From the NCBI GenBank assembly GCA_035354435.1, contig DAOQAY010000002.1, positions 1-40,531 of the forward strand: a DNA stretch of 40,531 bases. Reading direction: 5' to 3'. Position numbers and translations under genes: made by a program. Numbering within the stretch: the first letter of the stretch is position 1; every line of letters starts with the position of its first letter. The notes beneath the pieces are model-generated. The model was not told the DNA's origin, searched no databases, and worked only from the letters and a program-made list of their open reading frames with translations. Source of the stretch: JAKLDO01 sp035354435 (GTDB lineage Bacteria > UBP6 > UBA1177). This document shows, one piece after another, positions 18,201-25,287 of the stretch.

Positions 18201-18283
18201 ACACATTCATCTTTCTTACCGGATGAGCATGACAAGATCATGAACATAGACCAGACAATCACAAAAAATAAAATCTTTGACAC
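15275..18283 (-). CDS. Lipoprotein with 16 cysteine-rich DUF4215-type repeats and an acidic stalk
   Basis: 1,002 aa; GTG start 18283 with GGAG 7 bp upstream. A type II signal peptide has lipobox MILSCSSG with Cys19 as lipid anchor. A small Cys module (ECVNSLDCINGLVCVDGQC) precedes an Asp/Glu/Pro stalk at about 48-150, rich in PDE triplets. From about 150, 14 tandem repeats of the form CGDG-x-x-NG-x-E-x-CDDG...C...C follow, the Myxococcus-type cysteine-rich (DUF4215) repeat. They are interrupted at about 735-845 by a non-repeat beta-rich domain (VQIYGWGCDPDTPLTHATIHLEF), then two more repeats, then a C-terminal Cys-containing beta domain ending TASCD. Surface adhesion or structural roles are inferred. 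Disulfides should form outside the cytoplasm. It converges on dapA with a 9-bp gap. Confidence 0.88.
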   Translation of the reverse strand: MSKILFFVIVWSMFMILSCSSGKKDECVNSLDCINGLVCVDGQCVESFEQNDTDDVLDDGMNIPDNYEPDTNNNDEVAIPDKNNDDSDKNDESEVDDEIQITDESQQNDDLPDPDSAGPDEIIIPDESQPDETTDATPDEINDEVPDEGPVCGDNIVEGIEQCDKGTGLNTGAYGGCNADCTLAIRCGDGVKNGPELCDNGADNGLYNKCNTTCTGAGPKCGDGILNGTEVCDDGVNNGKYGYCLSTCIGLGQRCGDGFVNGLGVEECDFGTDNGVVTECDYGLTSCKVCDINCKEFDGTPLYCGDAEINGSEACDDGNSTVEKCDYGVPSCEVCGSGCTLTSGIIQYCGDEIVNGSEACDDGNNITEPCDYGDDSCTVCAADCTLQPGEITSCGDGIMQGSEECDDHNNITEKCPYGSTEGCTVCAANCTLIPGEISYCGNGSTDAGESCDYGTDNGILDCDYGVFSCKVCTSECQLADGTVSYCGDGTQNGSEECDDHNVITEKCDYGDSDGCTICDSTCKSVAGLVRYCGNITVDTGFENCDDGNAVTEKCTYGQTSSCTVCDSTCHSVSGEIQYCGDSKIQGSEQCDDGNSVVETCTYGSQSCTVCVAGCVYGAGIPNFCGDGNLDAGEECDNGTANGTDGKCKIDCKNDFFCGDGEVNGSEDCDTGDVIVTSLDPDYPGYEVVIGCSGTCAREGYCGDNIRQARFEACDDGKNGINDGCYDNCTADPRGSFDQGDRVQIYGWGCDPDTPLTHATIHLEFYDKNSVLRYQMDKVTDGSSETPIQNLCGGGSNHRFTVLTPSISGNFSAYPQPYTVKAWVRSTSGDTDLYMGARVFTLSQQCGDGYVEGTESCDDGTNNGVYNYCNSTCTGPGPRCGDSIKNGPEACDDGDADDTDGCKNNCTLGTCQHSIYVDGDFDTEFSVTLVIKDQTTGATLLDDYGWYIDENFTVTHSHSIRLEFGCWSSDDYDYELYNKYGTIIKDDEESGCPDDYTFTASCD

Positions 18284-18327
18284 TTTACCGCTCCAATTGA
18301 CTTAATTTACACACAATCACTTTCGAA

Positions 18328-18355
18328 AGACTACGGTTTTTATATTTTTTGTCAA
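18328..18355 (-). promoter_or_regulatory. Probable promoter of the cysteine-rich lipoprotein gene
   Basis: On the minus strand a consensus TTGACA (18350-18355) is followed after 16 bp by TAGTCT (18328-18333), a weak -10. The GTG start lies 44 bp further on. Confidence 0.5.
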
Positions 18356-18386
18356 CTCCTGAAAAGTGCTGAAAAATCCTATTTCT

Positions 18387-18415
18387 TTGCAAAAAGCATC
18401 TCTATCTGTTAGTAT
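18387..18415 (+). promoter_or_regulatory. Probable promoter of the NfeD/SPFH operon
   Basis: TTGCAA (18387-18392) and TAGTAT (18410-18415) with a 17-bp spacer, 30 bp before the NfeD ATG. It is divergent from the lipoprotein promoter. Confidence 0.6.
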
Positions 18416-18445
18416 TCTGTGTTTCAACTTTGATGGAGGTGAAAA

Positions 18446-18907
18446 ATGGAATTTTTCGGAATGGATCCCTGGATAATGTGGGGCGTTATTGCCGTAGTCT
18501 GTATTATTATTGAAATTTTTCTGCCCAGTTTCTGGATGGCAATACTCAGCATCGGGGCTGTAGGTGCATCTATCGCATCTGTTACAGGTGCAGGTTTAGG
18601 AATTCAGCTTGCAGTATTTTCTGCGATATCCGTTATTGCCGGTATTTTCTTCAGACCTTTTGCATTAAAATACATTTACAGGAACTCTGAATCAAAGCCG
18701 TCAAATGTTGATGCTCTGATTGGCAGAAAAGTACCCGTGGTCGTAAACATCAGTGCAGAAAACCCGGGAAAGGTAAAAATCGGAAGTGAAGTATGGAAAG
18801 CTATTCCGGCAAAAGAAGGTGACAATTTTAATGCTGGAGAGTTTGTAATAATTTCTTCTATCGACGGATCAAAAGTAATCGTCAAATCAAGCGAACCAGT
18901 CGCATAA
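18446..18907 (+). CDS. NfeD-like membrane protein (short form)
   Basis: 153-aa protein with hydrophobic segments at about 9-27, 29-50 and 52-70 and a cytoplasmic OB-fold tail from about 88 (LIGRKVPVVVNISAENPGKVKIGSEVWKA, followed by NAGEFVIISSIDGSKVIVK). This is the short NfeD form lacking the serine-protease domain of NfeD1b proteins. ATG 18446 follows GGAGG. It is 19 bp upstream of an SPFH/stomatin gene. This pairing is a well-known conserved operon in which NfeD is thought to bind the partner SPFH protein and help organise membrane microdomains. Confidence 0.88.
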   Translation: MEFFGMDPWIMWGVIAVVCIIIEIFLPSFWMAILSIGAVGASIASVTGAGLGIQLAVFSAISVIAGIFFRPFALKYIYRNSESKPSNVDALIGRKVPVVVNISAENPGKVKIGSEVWKAIPAKEGDNFNAGEFVIISSIDGSKVIVKSSEPVA

Positions 18908-18926
18908 TAATTTTTGGAGGATAAAA

Positions 18927-19916
18927 ATGTCAGTAGCTATTTTTTTATGGATCGTGGTTGGTATTCTGGCCATTGTCATTGTGGCAAAAGGAGTACGAAT
19001 TGTTCCGCAGGCAATGGTAATCGTTGTTGAAAGACTCGGAAAATATCACAGAACTTTAAACAGCGGATTTAATCTTATTATTCCGATTGTGGATAAACCG
19101 AGAGAAATCGACTATCAAGTCACCAGACAGATGTATGACGGAAGAAAAATATCGGTAAATTCCAAGATCAGTCTTATCGATATGAGAGAGGCTGTTCATG
19201 ATTTTCCGAAACAGAATGTTATCACAAAGGATAATGTCGTTATAGAGATCGATGCCATTCTTTATTACCAGATCACCGATCCGTATAAAGCAATGTATGA
19301 GATCTTCAACCTTCCCGAAGCTATTGAAAAACTGGCTAAAACAACCCTGAGAAACATTATCGGAAACATGGATCTTGATCACACCCTTTCCAGCAGAGAT
19401 GATATCAACACAAAAATGACTGAGATCCTTGATGAAGCAACTGATAAATGGGGCGTAAAAGTAAACCGTGTTGAAATTCAGGACATCAATCCGCCACAGG
19501 ACATCAAGAATGCGATGGAAAAACAGATGCGTGCTGAAAGAGACAAAAGAGCTGTCATACTTACCGCAGAAGGTGAGAAGCAGTCTAAGATCCTTGAGTC
19601 TGAAGGTGAAAAACAAAAGAACATCAACTATGCTGAAGGTATGAAAGAATCCAACATCCTCAAAGCACAGGGTGAAGCTCAGGCAAAGATAACTGTTGCT
19701 CAGGCTGAAGCTGAAGCTATAAGACAGATCGCCGATGCAATAAAAGAGACAAAAATGGATCCTGCACAATATCTTGTCGCACTTAAATATATTGAAGCAC
19801 TTTCTGCAATGACTTCAGGCAAGGATAACAAAGTGGTTTACATGCCTTATGAAGCATCTGGAATTCTAGGATCAGTAGGCTCAATTCAGGAAATGTTCAA
19901 AAGCATCCAGAAATAA
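18927..19916 (+). CDS. SPFH-domain membrane protein (stomatin/paraslipin, QmcA-like)
   Basis: 329 aa. One N-terminal membrane helix (about 4-24) is followed by RIVPQAMVIVVERLGKYHRTL and GFNLIIPIVDK, the classical stomatin start. The SPFH core includes DMREAVHDFPKQNVITKDNV, YYQITDPYKAMYEI and NRVEIQDINPPQDIKNAMEKQM. A Glu/Ala-rich coiled coil (about 205-265, with repeated AEGEKQ/AQAEAEA) mediates oligomerisation in this family, and the tail ends in the hydrophobic/Met stretch GSVGSIQEMF. It is cotranscribed with the NfeD gene. The expected role is a large membrane-associated scaffold regulating membrane proteases or lipid domains. QmcA is the closest named relative I recognise, but orthology is not proven. 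Confidence 0.93.
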   Translation: MSVAIFLWIVVGILAIVIVAKGVRIVPQAMVIVVERLGKYHRTLNSGFNLIIPIVDKPREIDYQVTRQMYDGRKISVNSKISLIDMREAVHDFPKQNVITKDNVVIEIDAILYYQITDPYKAMYEIFNLPEAIEKLAKTTLRNIIGNMDLDHTLSSRDDINTKMTEILDEATDKWGVKVNRVEIQDINPPQDIKNAMEKQMRAERDKRAVILTAEGEKQSKILESEGEKQKNINYAEGMKESNILKAQGEAQAKITVAQAEAEAIRQIADAIKETKMDPAQYLVALKYIEALSAMTSGKDNKVVYMPYEASGILGSVGSIQEMFKSIQK

Positions 19917-19959
19917 TTCTTTGATCAATTTCTTCTTATTTCGCCCTTGCAAAAAAGAT

Positions 19960-20062
19960 TGAGGGGCTGGGCAGGTTTAGAACAATCAGAAATTATTTGA
20001 AAATACCGAAGAAAGCAACCGAAGTCGCAATTACCGCTACGCCTCTACTAAACGGCCCCTCA
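19960..20062. repeat. Compact inverted-repeat element, possible structured RNA or MITE-like unit
   Basis: Two nested complementary arms close a 103-bp unit: GAGGGGC (19961-19967) with GCCCCTC (20055-20061), extended by one T-A pair, and GTTTAG (19975-19980) with CTAAAC (20048-20053). Inside, on the minus strand, GCGAC-TTCG-GTTGC would form a 5-bp hairpin with a UUCG tetraloop. ACCGAAG occurs twice on the plus strand, 14 bp apart. The minus-strand copy ends in CTCAATC followed by six T. ATT flanks both outer ends, which could be a 3-bp target duplication. It matches no RNA family that I can name. Confidence 0.5.
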
Positions 20063-20301
20063 TTAAAAGCGGCAATAGAATTGTTATGTGTTTTTATACT
20101 TGTTTCTTTTTTAAATGTCAATAGTTTTTTTAAAATATCCTATTTTTTTGTTTTTATTCATGTTTTCTAGCTATACACAGAATCATTTCGTTTACTTTGT
20201 TATACTATAATAAATATATCGTATCTATTTAAATCGCTATATTTGACAAAGTTATTTCTATATATTACTCTTTTTCAGACAACAATTGCTGGAGAATTGA
20301 T
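20063..20301. other. Non-coding AT-rich gap before the TPR gene
   Basis: About 240 bp of strongly A/T-rich sequence with long T runs and no convincing ORF. It may contain promoter and 5' leader elements for the downstream TPR gene. I see no further repeat or RNA gene in it. Confidence 0.6.
20243..20271 (+). promoter_or_regulatory. Possible promoter of the TPR membrane protein gene
   Basis: A consensus TTGACA at 20243-20248 with a weak TACTCT -10 (20266-20271) at 17 bp. Several other A/T hexamers could serve instead, so only the -35 is persuasive. The ribosome site GGAG and ATG 20302 follow about 30 bp later. Confidence 0.35.
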
Positions 20302-21291
20302 ATGGTTTTTAATTATGAAGAAAGTTTTTTTTCGGATCTGCTTTTAAAAAAAGATGATGGAACGATTCTTATAATCAAATCTCTTGCTCAGCTGCAACAG
20401 AAAATAATTTTTAGGGAGGTTGCGTCTGATGATCTTTTTTCAAAAAATGGTAAAGACTGGGAAAGTTTAAGCCAGATAGAGCAACTCACACCTTTTTTCG
20501 ACCTGATTGAACGAAAACCTGAAACTGAACCTGAAACTAAGCCTGAATCCGAGCCTGAAGAAAAAGCCGTTGATGAAACTATTGAAAAAGAACGAATTGC
20601 CAAACTTGAACAAGAAAAAATAATTGCTGATGTCGCTGAAAAAGCTCGCATTGCTAAGCTTGAAACAGAAAAAATGATCAAAGCTTCTAAAAAAGATGAT
20701 GCTGACGACGAATTTGACAAGTCTTTTTTTGACGATGAAGATATCCCGAAGAAAAGAACCGGGTTAAAGGCATTCATAACCATATTTATCCTGGCTGCCA
20801 TTGGTACTGCAATATATTTCTTCTATTTCAGGAATGTTGAGGAAAAAAGAATTGTTGCTGTCAGAGAAGAACCTGTTCAGATTGAAAATAAAGAACCTGT
20901 TCAGGTTGTTGAAGAAAAGGTCGCTGAAACAAAACCTGAAATAAAGCCTGAAGAAAAAGTTGAGCAGGCAGAAAAACCTGAAGAAAATGTTGTGAATAAT
21001 GAACCGGCTGTAAAAAAAGAATCTTCACCAAAAAAACAGGAATCTTTAAGCGCTTTATGTAAAAGGGGTTGGCAGACTCTTGACAAAGGCGATAATAAAA
21101 AGGCAATTGAAATATTCAGAAAAGCTCTTTCGATTAAAAGCGACCACCCGGACGCACATCTCGGTCTCGGAGAATCTTTTAATGCCGCCGGAAATAAGAA
21201 TGAAGCAAAAAAACATTATAAAAAATATCTTGAATTAAGTCCTGACGCAGAAGACAGACTTGAGATCGAATCGATTCTGAATAATTTATAA
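20302..21291 (+). CDS. Single-pass membrane protein with C-terminal TPR repeats
   Basis: 329 aa. The N-terminal 65 residues (DDGTILIIKSLAQLQQKI, LFSKNGKDWESLSQI) resemble the small GYF_2-like modules at the front of several myxobacterial TPR/motility proteins, a weak match. Residues 70-150 are Glu/Lys/Pro-rich, with a near-repeat of ERIAKLEQEKII and ARIAKLETEKMI. A single membrane helix lies at about 155-173 (AFITIFILAAIGTAIYFFYF). Then comes a Pro/Glu/Lys stalk and two to three TPRs from about 250 (WQTLDKGDNKKAIEIFRKAL, AHLGLGESFNAAGNKNEAKKHYKKYLEL). By charge the N-terminus should be cytoplasmic and the TPRs periplasmic. It may connect a cytoplasmic partner to envelope proteins. No specific function is recognised. 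Confidence 0.8.
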   Translation: MVFNYEESFFSDLLLKKDDGTILIIKSLAQLQQKIIFREVASDDLFSKNGKDWESLSQIEQLTPFFDLIERKPETEPETKPESEPEEKAVDETIEKERIAKLEQEKIIADVAEKARIAKLETEKMIKASKKDDADDEFDKSFFDDEDIPKKRTGLKAFITIFILAAIGTAIYFFYFRNVEEKRIVAVREEPVQIENKEPVQVVEEKVAETKPEIKPEEKVEQAEKPEENVVNNEPAVKKESSPKKQESLSALCKRGWQTLDKGDNKKAIEIFRKALSIKSDHPDAHLGLGESFNAAGNKNEAKKHYKKYLELSPDAEDRLEIESILNNL

Positions 21292-21293
21292 GA

Positions 21294-22397
21294 TCACTCG
21301 AGAAGTTTGGTGACATAGGCATAACCTTTTGCCTTTGCAATATCAAGCGCTGTTCTTCCGTCTTTTCTCTGAATATCTTTTTTCGCACCCTTTTCCAGCA
21401 AAGTTTTTACAAGATCGCCGATCCCCATTCCAGCAGCATACATTAGTGCTGTATTTCCGTAATCATCTCTGAGATTTACATCCTGCCTGAATTTCACTAT
21501 AGATTGAAAAAAACGCCTGTCTTTAGACAATATCGCAATCATCAACGCAGTTTTCCCTTCAGCATATTTATAATTAAAATCAGCAAGAGCCCCGTATTTT
21601 AACAGCTCCATAGCCAGTTCAATTTTTCCTGCACTCAGACAGTACATTAGAATTGTGTATCCTTTGCTGTTTTTAAAATTAACATCAGCATTATATTCAA
21701 GAAGAAGTTTAAGCATTATCCGGTCGTTAGACTTTATGGCAACGAATATTGCTGGTTCCCCGTTTTCGTTTTTGAAATTCGGATCCATTCCCTGTCTGAG
21801 CATAGTTCTTACTTTAATGGTATCACCATTTTCAAGAGCTATAAGAAAATCTGTCGGTTTTGTCTCATATTGTCCGAGCAGCTTAATTATATTTTTATTT
21901 CTTCCATTCATCGCATAATTCAATGCGTTCCATCCTTTTTTATCTCTGGCATACACATCTGCTTTTGCTGAGATAGCTTTTTTTATTATCGGTTCATATT
22001 CAGCTTCAGCGGCATACATAAGAACAGTTTTGCCGGAACTGTCCTTAACTGTCATGGAGGCACCCGACTTTATAAGCCACTCTGCTATCTTGGTCTTTTT
22101 TGAACTTAACGAGTGCATCAGAGCCGTTTTACCGTCAGGACCTGTTACATCGACTTTGGCTCCGCTCCTGAGAAAAAGGTTTATCATTCCTTCATTTTCG
22201 CTATTAACTGCAGAAATAAAAAGAGGCCAGCCGTCTTCATCAATACCATTAACATTGGCACCATTTCTTATAGCCTGCCTTGCTTTTTCTATGTTTAAAG
22301 CCTGAACAGCAAAAAGAAGCTGACTGTCAGTTGATTCTTCAGGGATAACTTGCAGTGTGATGAATAAAATGACCAGCAATGATGATATTAATTTCAC
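21294..22397 (-). CDS. Exported ankyrin-repeat protein
   Basis: 367 aa from GTG 22397 (GAGGTG six bases upstream). A short signal peptide MKLISSLLVILFITLQVIPEES is followed almost at once by about ten ankyrin repeats with typical G-x-T-ALM-x-A and LL-x-GA-x-x-N motifs, for example DGKTALMHSL, SGKTVLMYAAEAE, KGYTILMYCL and YGNTALMYAAGMG, ending in a capping repeat RTALDIAKAKGYAYVTKLLE. It is smaller than the other ankyrin protein of the window and lacks the PEGA and N-terminal alpha/beta domains. The gene lies 11 bp downstream of a diguanylate cyclase in the same direction, so the two are likely co-expressed. A periplasmic protein-interaction role is inferred. Confidence 0.87.
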   Translation of the reverse strand: MKLISSLLVILFITLQVIPEESTDSQLLFAVQALNIEKARQAIRNGANVNGIDEDGWPLFISAVNSENEGMINLFLRSGAKVDVTGPDGKTALMHSLSSKKTKIAEWLIKSGASMTVKDSSGKTVLMYAAEAEYEPIIKKAISAKADVYARDKKGWNALNYAMNGRNKNIIKLLGQYETKPTDFLIALENGDTIKVRTMLRQGMDPNFKNENGEPAIFVAIKSNDRIMLKLLLEYNADVNFKNSKGYTILMYCLSAGKIELAMELLKYGALADFNYKYAEGKTALMIAILSKDRRFFQSIVKFRQDVNLRDDYGNTALMYAAGMGIGDLVKTLLEKGAKKDIQRKDGRTALDIAKAKGYAYVTKLLE

Positions 22398-22408
22398 AAT
22401 GCACCTCT

Positions 22409-23890
22409 CTATGCTGAATACTCAACCACTTTGTTCTTGCCTGTTTTTTTTGCTTCGTAAAGGCATACATCGGAAAGTGCAACCAGCTCATCAGGCGACT
22501 TTGTCTTTTCAATTGATGAAACACAACCTACTGACACTGTAATCCAAATTTCATGACCTTCCCAGGATGTCATCAACTTTTCAACAGCAACCCTTATCCT
22601 TTCGCAGACTTTTGATACAATCTCTTTTTCAGCAGAAATGATTATGAGAAACTCCTCTCCGCCGAACCGGCCTATTATATCAACTTCGCGCAGCGTCCTG
22701 TTCAAAGCTGCGACTACATTTTTCAACACAAGATCTCCGGCCTGATGCCCGTAAGTGTCGTTCACAGTTTTAAAGTTATCAATATCAAGCATTGCCACAG
22801 AAAAACATGTTCTTGGATCTGTCTTTGATCTTTTATACTTATCTTCGAGCAGTTTAGAAACATATCTCCGGTTATAGGCGCCGGTCAGCTCATCGGTTAT
22901 AGCATCCTTGTGCAGCTTTTTCTGAGAAACCACTGTACTGAATTGCGGAATGGCCGATTCAAGCACCCTTTCCTGAACTGATTTTATCCCAGGATTTGAT
23001 GAAAGCATGAAACAAGTGACACCATACACAATCAGATATTCATCGATCATCGGAAGAATCAGCCAGTTTTCCTGAAAGTGATCTTCAGATTCAAGAGTCT
23101 GCCTGAGAAAATCATCCCAGCTTCTTGTCTGAACATTATTTGAAAGAACTATTTTAAGATCATCGTTGTGCATACCGCTGCGGGCAAAAAGGAATGAATC
23201 TATGTTCAGCATACTTACAAGCTCGTTCAAAGCATCTTCAAACGATATCTTTTCTTCATTCAGACTGCTTATTATCCTGTTGGAATTGTGAATACTGGAA
23301 TTCTCTATCATTTTTTCACGCAATTCCCTGTCGGCAAACTTCATATTCAACATTGACTCTGCAAGAACCATGAAAAGTGAAAAAAACGAAAAATCGTGTT
23401 GAGAAAATTTTCTATCGGTTCCGGTCAGCGAAATATTTATCATGTAACTGTTTCCGGAGATCTCAGAAAAATTGAAATATTCCTGCTCTTCTTCAAGTAC
23501 GGCATTTCCGTTAAATTCCGGAATATTAGAATGATCTTTGTTTGTCGATTTGTTTTCAGACATCACTTCCCATCTTGATCCGGACTGATTAAACCTGAAA
23601 AAGCCGCAATACTCGTAACCAAAAAAATCTTCACCCAGAAATTGAACTATCTTTTCAAAAAACATATCCGTAGCAGCAGGCTGAAGCTCGATTGCGGAAA
23701 AATAAACCACCTTTTCGAGTGCATCTTTAACCCAGTCACTGGTATGAAGATATTCATCTCTGACAGAATCGGCTATTTTTTCCTTTTCTTTGTGAAGTTC
23801 AGAAATCCTCTGCTTGAGAGAAATGATCTCTTTATCTTTTTCTATCAGTTCATCTGACAGTTTTTTATATTCTTTTTCCAAATTTTGCAA
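22409..23890 (-). CDS. Diguanylate cyclase (GGDEF) with N-terminal coiled coil and GAF-like sensor region
   Basis: 493 aa, soluble. Residues 1-45 form a heptad coiled coil. About 60-315 are a GAF-like sensory region without transmembrane helices. The GGDEF domain begins at DELTGAYNRRY (333) with LDIDNFKTVNDTYGHQAGD and the active site GGEEF at 410-414. An RxxD inhibitory site (REVD, 401-404) lies exactly five residues before it, so the enzyme should be active and product-inhibited by cyclic di-GMP. The start is a TTG at 23890 without a strong ribosome site; no better upstream start is open. An internal ATG at about codon 75 would remove the coiled coil. Its signal is unknown, and it is followed by the exported ankyrin gene. 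Confidence 0.92.
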   Translation of the reverse strand: MQNLEKEYKKLSDELIEKDKEIISLKQRISELHKEKEKIADSVRDEYLHTSDWVKDALEKVVYFSAIELQPAATDMFFEKIVQFLGEDFFGYEYCGFFRFNQSGSRWEVMSENKSTNKDHSNIPEFNGNAVLEEEQEYFNFSEISGNSYMINISLTGTDRKFSQHDFSFFSLFMVLAESMLNMKFADRELREKMIENSSIHNSNRIISSLNEEKISFEDALNELVSMLNIDSFLFARSGMHNDDLKIVLSNNVQTRSWDDFLRQTLESEDHFQENWLILPMIDEYLIVYGVTCFMLSSNPGIKSVQERVLESAIPQFSTVVSQKKLHKDAITDELTGAYNRRYVSKLLEDKYKRSKTDPRTCFSVAMLDIDNFKTVNDTYGHQAGDLVLKNVVAALNRTLREVDIIGRFGGEEFLIIISAEKEIVSKVCERIRVAVEKLMTSWEGHEIWITVSVGCVSSIEKTKSPDELVALSDVCLYEAKKTGKNKVVEYSA

Positions 23891-23926
23891 CTTACAAACA
23901 CCACCCAGAACAGAATTCGTAAACCG

Positions 23927-23954
23927 AATATAACAGAAAAAACTTTGTTTTCAA
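23927..23954 (-). promoter_or_regulatory. Probable promoter of the diguanylate cyclase operon
   Basis: On the minus strand TTGAAA (23949-23954) and TATATT (23927-23932) are separated by 16 bp, 36 bp before the TTG start. Confidence 0.6.
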
Positions 23955-23966
23955 AATATTTAGGTA

Positions 23967-24566
23967 TTATCTGAAATATTTATAGAACTTATTACCCGAG
24001 ATCAGAAGCATTTCTCTGTCACCGGAAGAATCACCGTAAGCATAAACCTGTTCAAAATCATCGGGGTTGTATATTTCAAGAATTCGCCTCACCTTCTCAG
24101 GTCCATGGCAATTTTCACCATCGACAGCTCCGGTAAAAACACCATTTTCGATCACAAGTCTTGTGGCAATAAGTTTCATATTCTGATCAAGAGCAAAATA
24201 TTTCAACCACTGTTCTACCGATGCAGAGACAAGCACAACCTCGTCACCTTTTTCCCCGTGAGCTTTTATCGCATCCAGTGCTGAATGTTTCAATATTGCC
24301 GGAAGTTTTTTCTTTGTATAATCAAGAGCATACCTGTCAAACTTTTCCTCGCTCCAGCCTTTTATCATTTTTCTAAAGAATTTTTCCTTCAGGGTTTTTC
24401 CAGAAATCATTTTAAAAAAATAGAGTGTAATATGAGGCAGAAGTGTCACGGCTAATGCGTAAAATCGCAGCTTCCCCAGAACAAAGATCGAAAAATCGAG
24501 AAAACTGTCTTTTGTTGTTATTGTTCCGTCAAAATCAAATAGTGCCAGAGATCTTCCATTTTTCAT
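23967..24566 (-). CDS. HAD-superfamily IB phosphatase (SerB-like)
   Basis: About 199 aa from ATG 24566; a GTG at 24581 would add five residues, and neither has a strong ribosome site. I prefer the ATG because family members start just before the first motif. Motif I is LFDFDGTITTKDS (nucleophile and acid Asp), motif II VLVSAS, a motif III Lys region near the GPEKVRRI segment, and motif IV YAYGDSSGDREML. The helical cap SFLDFSIFVLGKLRF...GKTLKEKFFRKMIKGWSEEKFDRYA is typical of the HAD-IB subgroup (TIGR01490 type), which includes uncharacterised phosphatases related to phosphoserine phosphatase. The substrate cannot be assigned. It is divergent from adk. Confidence 0.88.
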   Translation of the reverse strand: MKNGRSLALFDFDGTITTKDSFLDFSIFVLGKLRFYALAVTLLPHITLYFFKMISGKTLKEKFFRKMIKGWSEEKFDRYALDYTKKKLPAILKHSALDAIKAHGEKGDEVVLVSASVEQWLKYFALDQNMKLIATRLVIENGVFTGAVDGENCHGPEKVRRILEIYNPDDFEQVYAYGDSSGDREMLLISGNKFYKYFR

Positions 24567-24617
24567 GCCGTTATATAACACAATTGATTAATTTTATCAA
24601 AAACATTCTAAAATTTT

Positions 24618-24645
24618 TTAACAAATATGATTTTACAGATATACT
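24618..24645 (+). promoter_or_regulatory. Probable promoter of adk
   Basis: TTAACA (24618-24623) and TATACT (24640-24645) with a 16-bp spacer, 26 bp upstream of the preferred adk ATG. Confidence 0.6.
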
Positions 24646-24671
24646 TTAGAAACTTTTTTGGAGAAATGAAT

Positions 24672-25235
24672 ATGAATATTGTAATTTTCGGAGTACCCGG
24701 AGCGGGTAAAGGCACTCAGTGCAAACTTCTTTCCGAGCGGCTGGGGCTTGTTCACATTTCAACCGGAGACCTTATCAGAAGTGAAATCGCTGAAAAATCT
24801 GAAATCGGCATCAAAGCTGAAAACATCATCAACTCTGGGAAACTGCTTGATGACATCACCGTTTTCGAGATCTTCTCAAAAAAACTGCATAATTCACTTC
24901 AGAAAAGAGGTGTTCTCTTTGACGGCTTTCCCAGAACACTGAAACAGGCTGAAATGCTCGATGATCTTCTTGTTTCTATGAATATGAAACTAGATCATTT
25001 TATTGAGCTTATGCTGACTGAAAATGAATCTGTCAGCAGAATTCTGAAAAGAGCTTCCATCGAAGGCCGTACCGATGACAACCCTGAAACGGTTAAATCC
25101 CGTTTTCAGGAATACACACTTAAAACCGCTCCCATCGCCGGTTACTACAGAAAAAAGGGCATCGGTTTCAGTATCAACGGCACCGGTACTGTCGAAGAAG
25201 TCTATAACAGAATCGTTCTGGCATTGAAAATCTGA
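24672..25235 (+). CDS. adk: Adenylate kinase (short-lid form)
   Basis: Interconverts AMP, ATP and ADP. From ATG 24672 it has 187 aa. GGAG at 24660-24663 lies 8 bp before this ATG but only 2 bp before an ATG at 24666, and an ORF start at 24627 would add an unlikely 15-residue leader. The protein begins MNIVIFGVPGAGKGTQCKLL (P-loop) and has STGDLIR, LDDITVFEIF, FDGFPRTLKQAEML and a reduced lid (ILKRASIEGRTDDNPETVKSRF). The insertion and Cys4 zinc lid of the long bacterial form are missing, so it resembles the short form seen in cyanobacteria and eukaryotic AK1. It ends just before the promoter of the tRNA-Leu gene. Confidence 0.94.
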   Translation: MNIVIFGVPGAGKGTQCKLLSERLGLVHISTGDLIRSEIAEKSEIGIKAENIINSGKLLDDITVFEIFSKKLHNSLQKRGVLFDGFPRTLKQAEMLDDLLVSMNMKLDHFIELMLTENESVSRILKRASIEGRTDDNPETVKSRFQEYTLKTAPIAGYYRKKGIGFSINGTGTVEEVYNRIVLALKI

Positions 25236-25244
25236 TCTAAAAAT

Positions 25245-25272
25245 TTGACAACTCTCAAGCCTGGTGTAGAAT
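25245..25272 (+). promoter_or_regulatory. Promoter of tRNA-Leu
   Basis: Consensus TTGACA (25245-25250) and TAGAAT (25267-25272) separated by 16 bp, beginning 10 bp after the adk stop and ending 15 bp before the tRNA. This is the best-matched promoter pair near an RNA gene in the window. Confidence 0.75.
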
Positions 25273-25287
25273 TCCCTGTCAATTTCT

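Noticed and set aside
19960..20062. SRP (4.5S) RNA or retron-type ncRNA at the inverted-repeat element
   Set aside because: The size and closing stem are suggestive, and CCGAAGAAAGCAACC loosely recalls the SRP loop, but the GGAA tetraloop with its flanking pairs is absent. No reverse transcriptase is nearby for a retron.
19960..20062. Integron attC site
   Set aside because: GTTTAG/CTAAAC arms resemble attC arms but do not fit the GTTRRRY/RYYYAAC core, and there is no integrase or cassette array.
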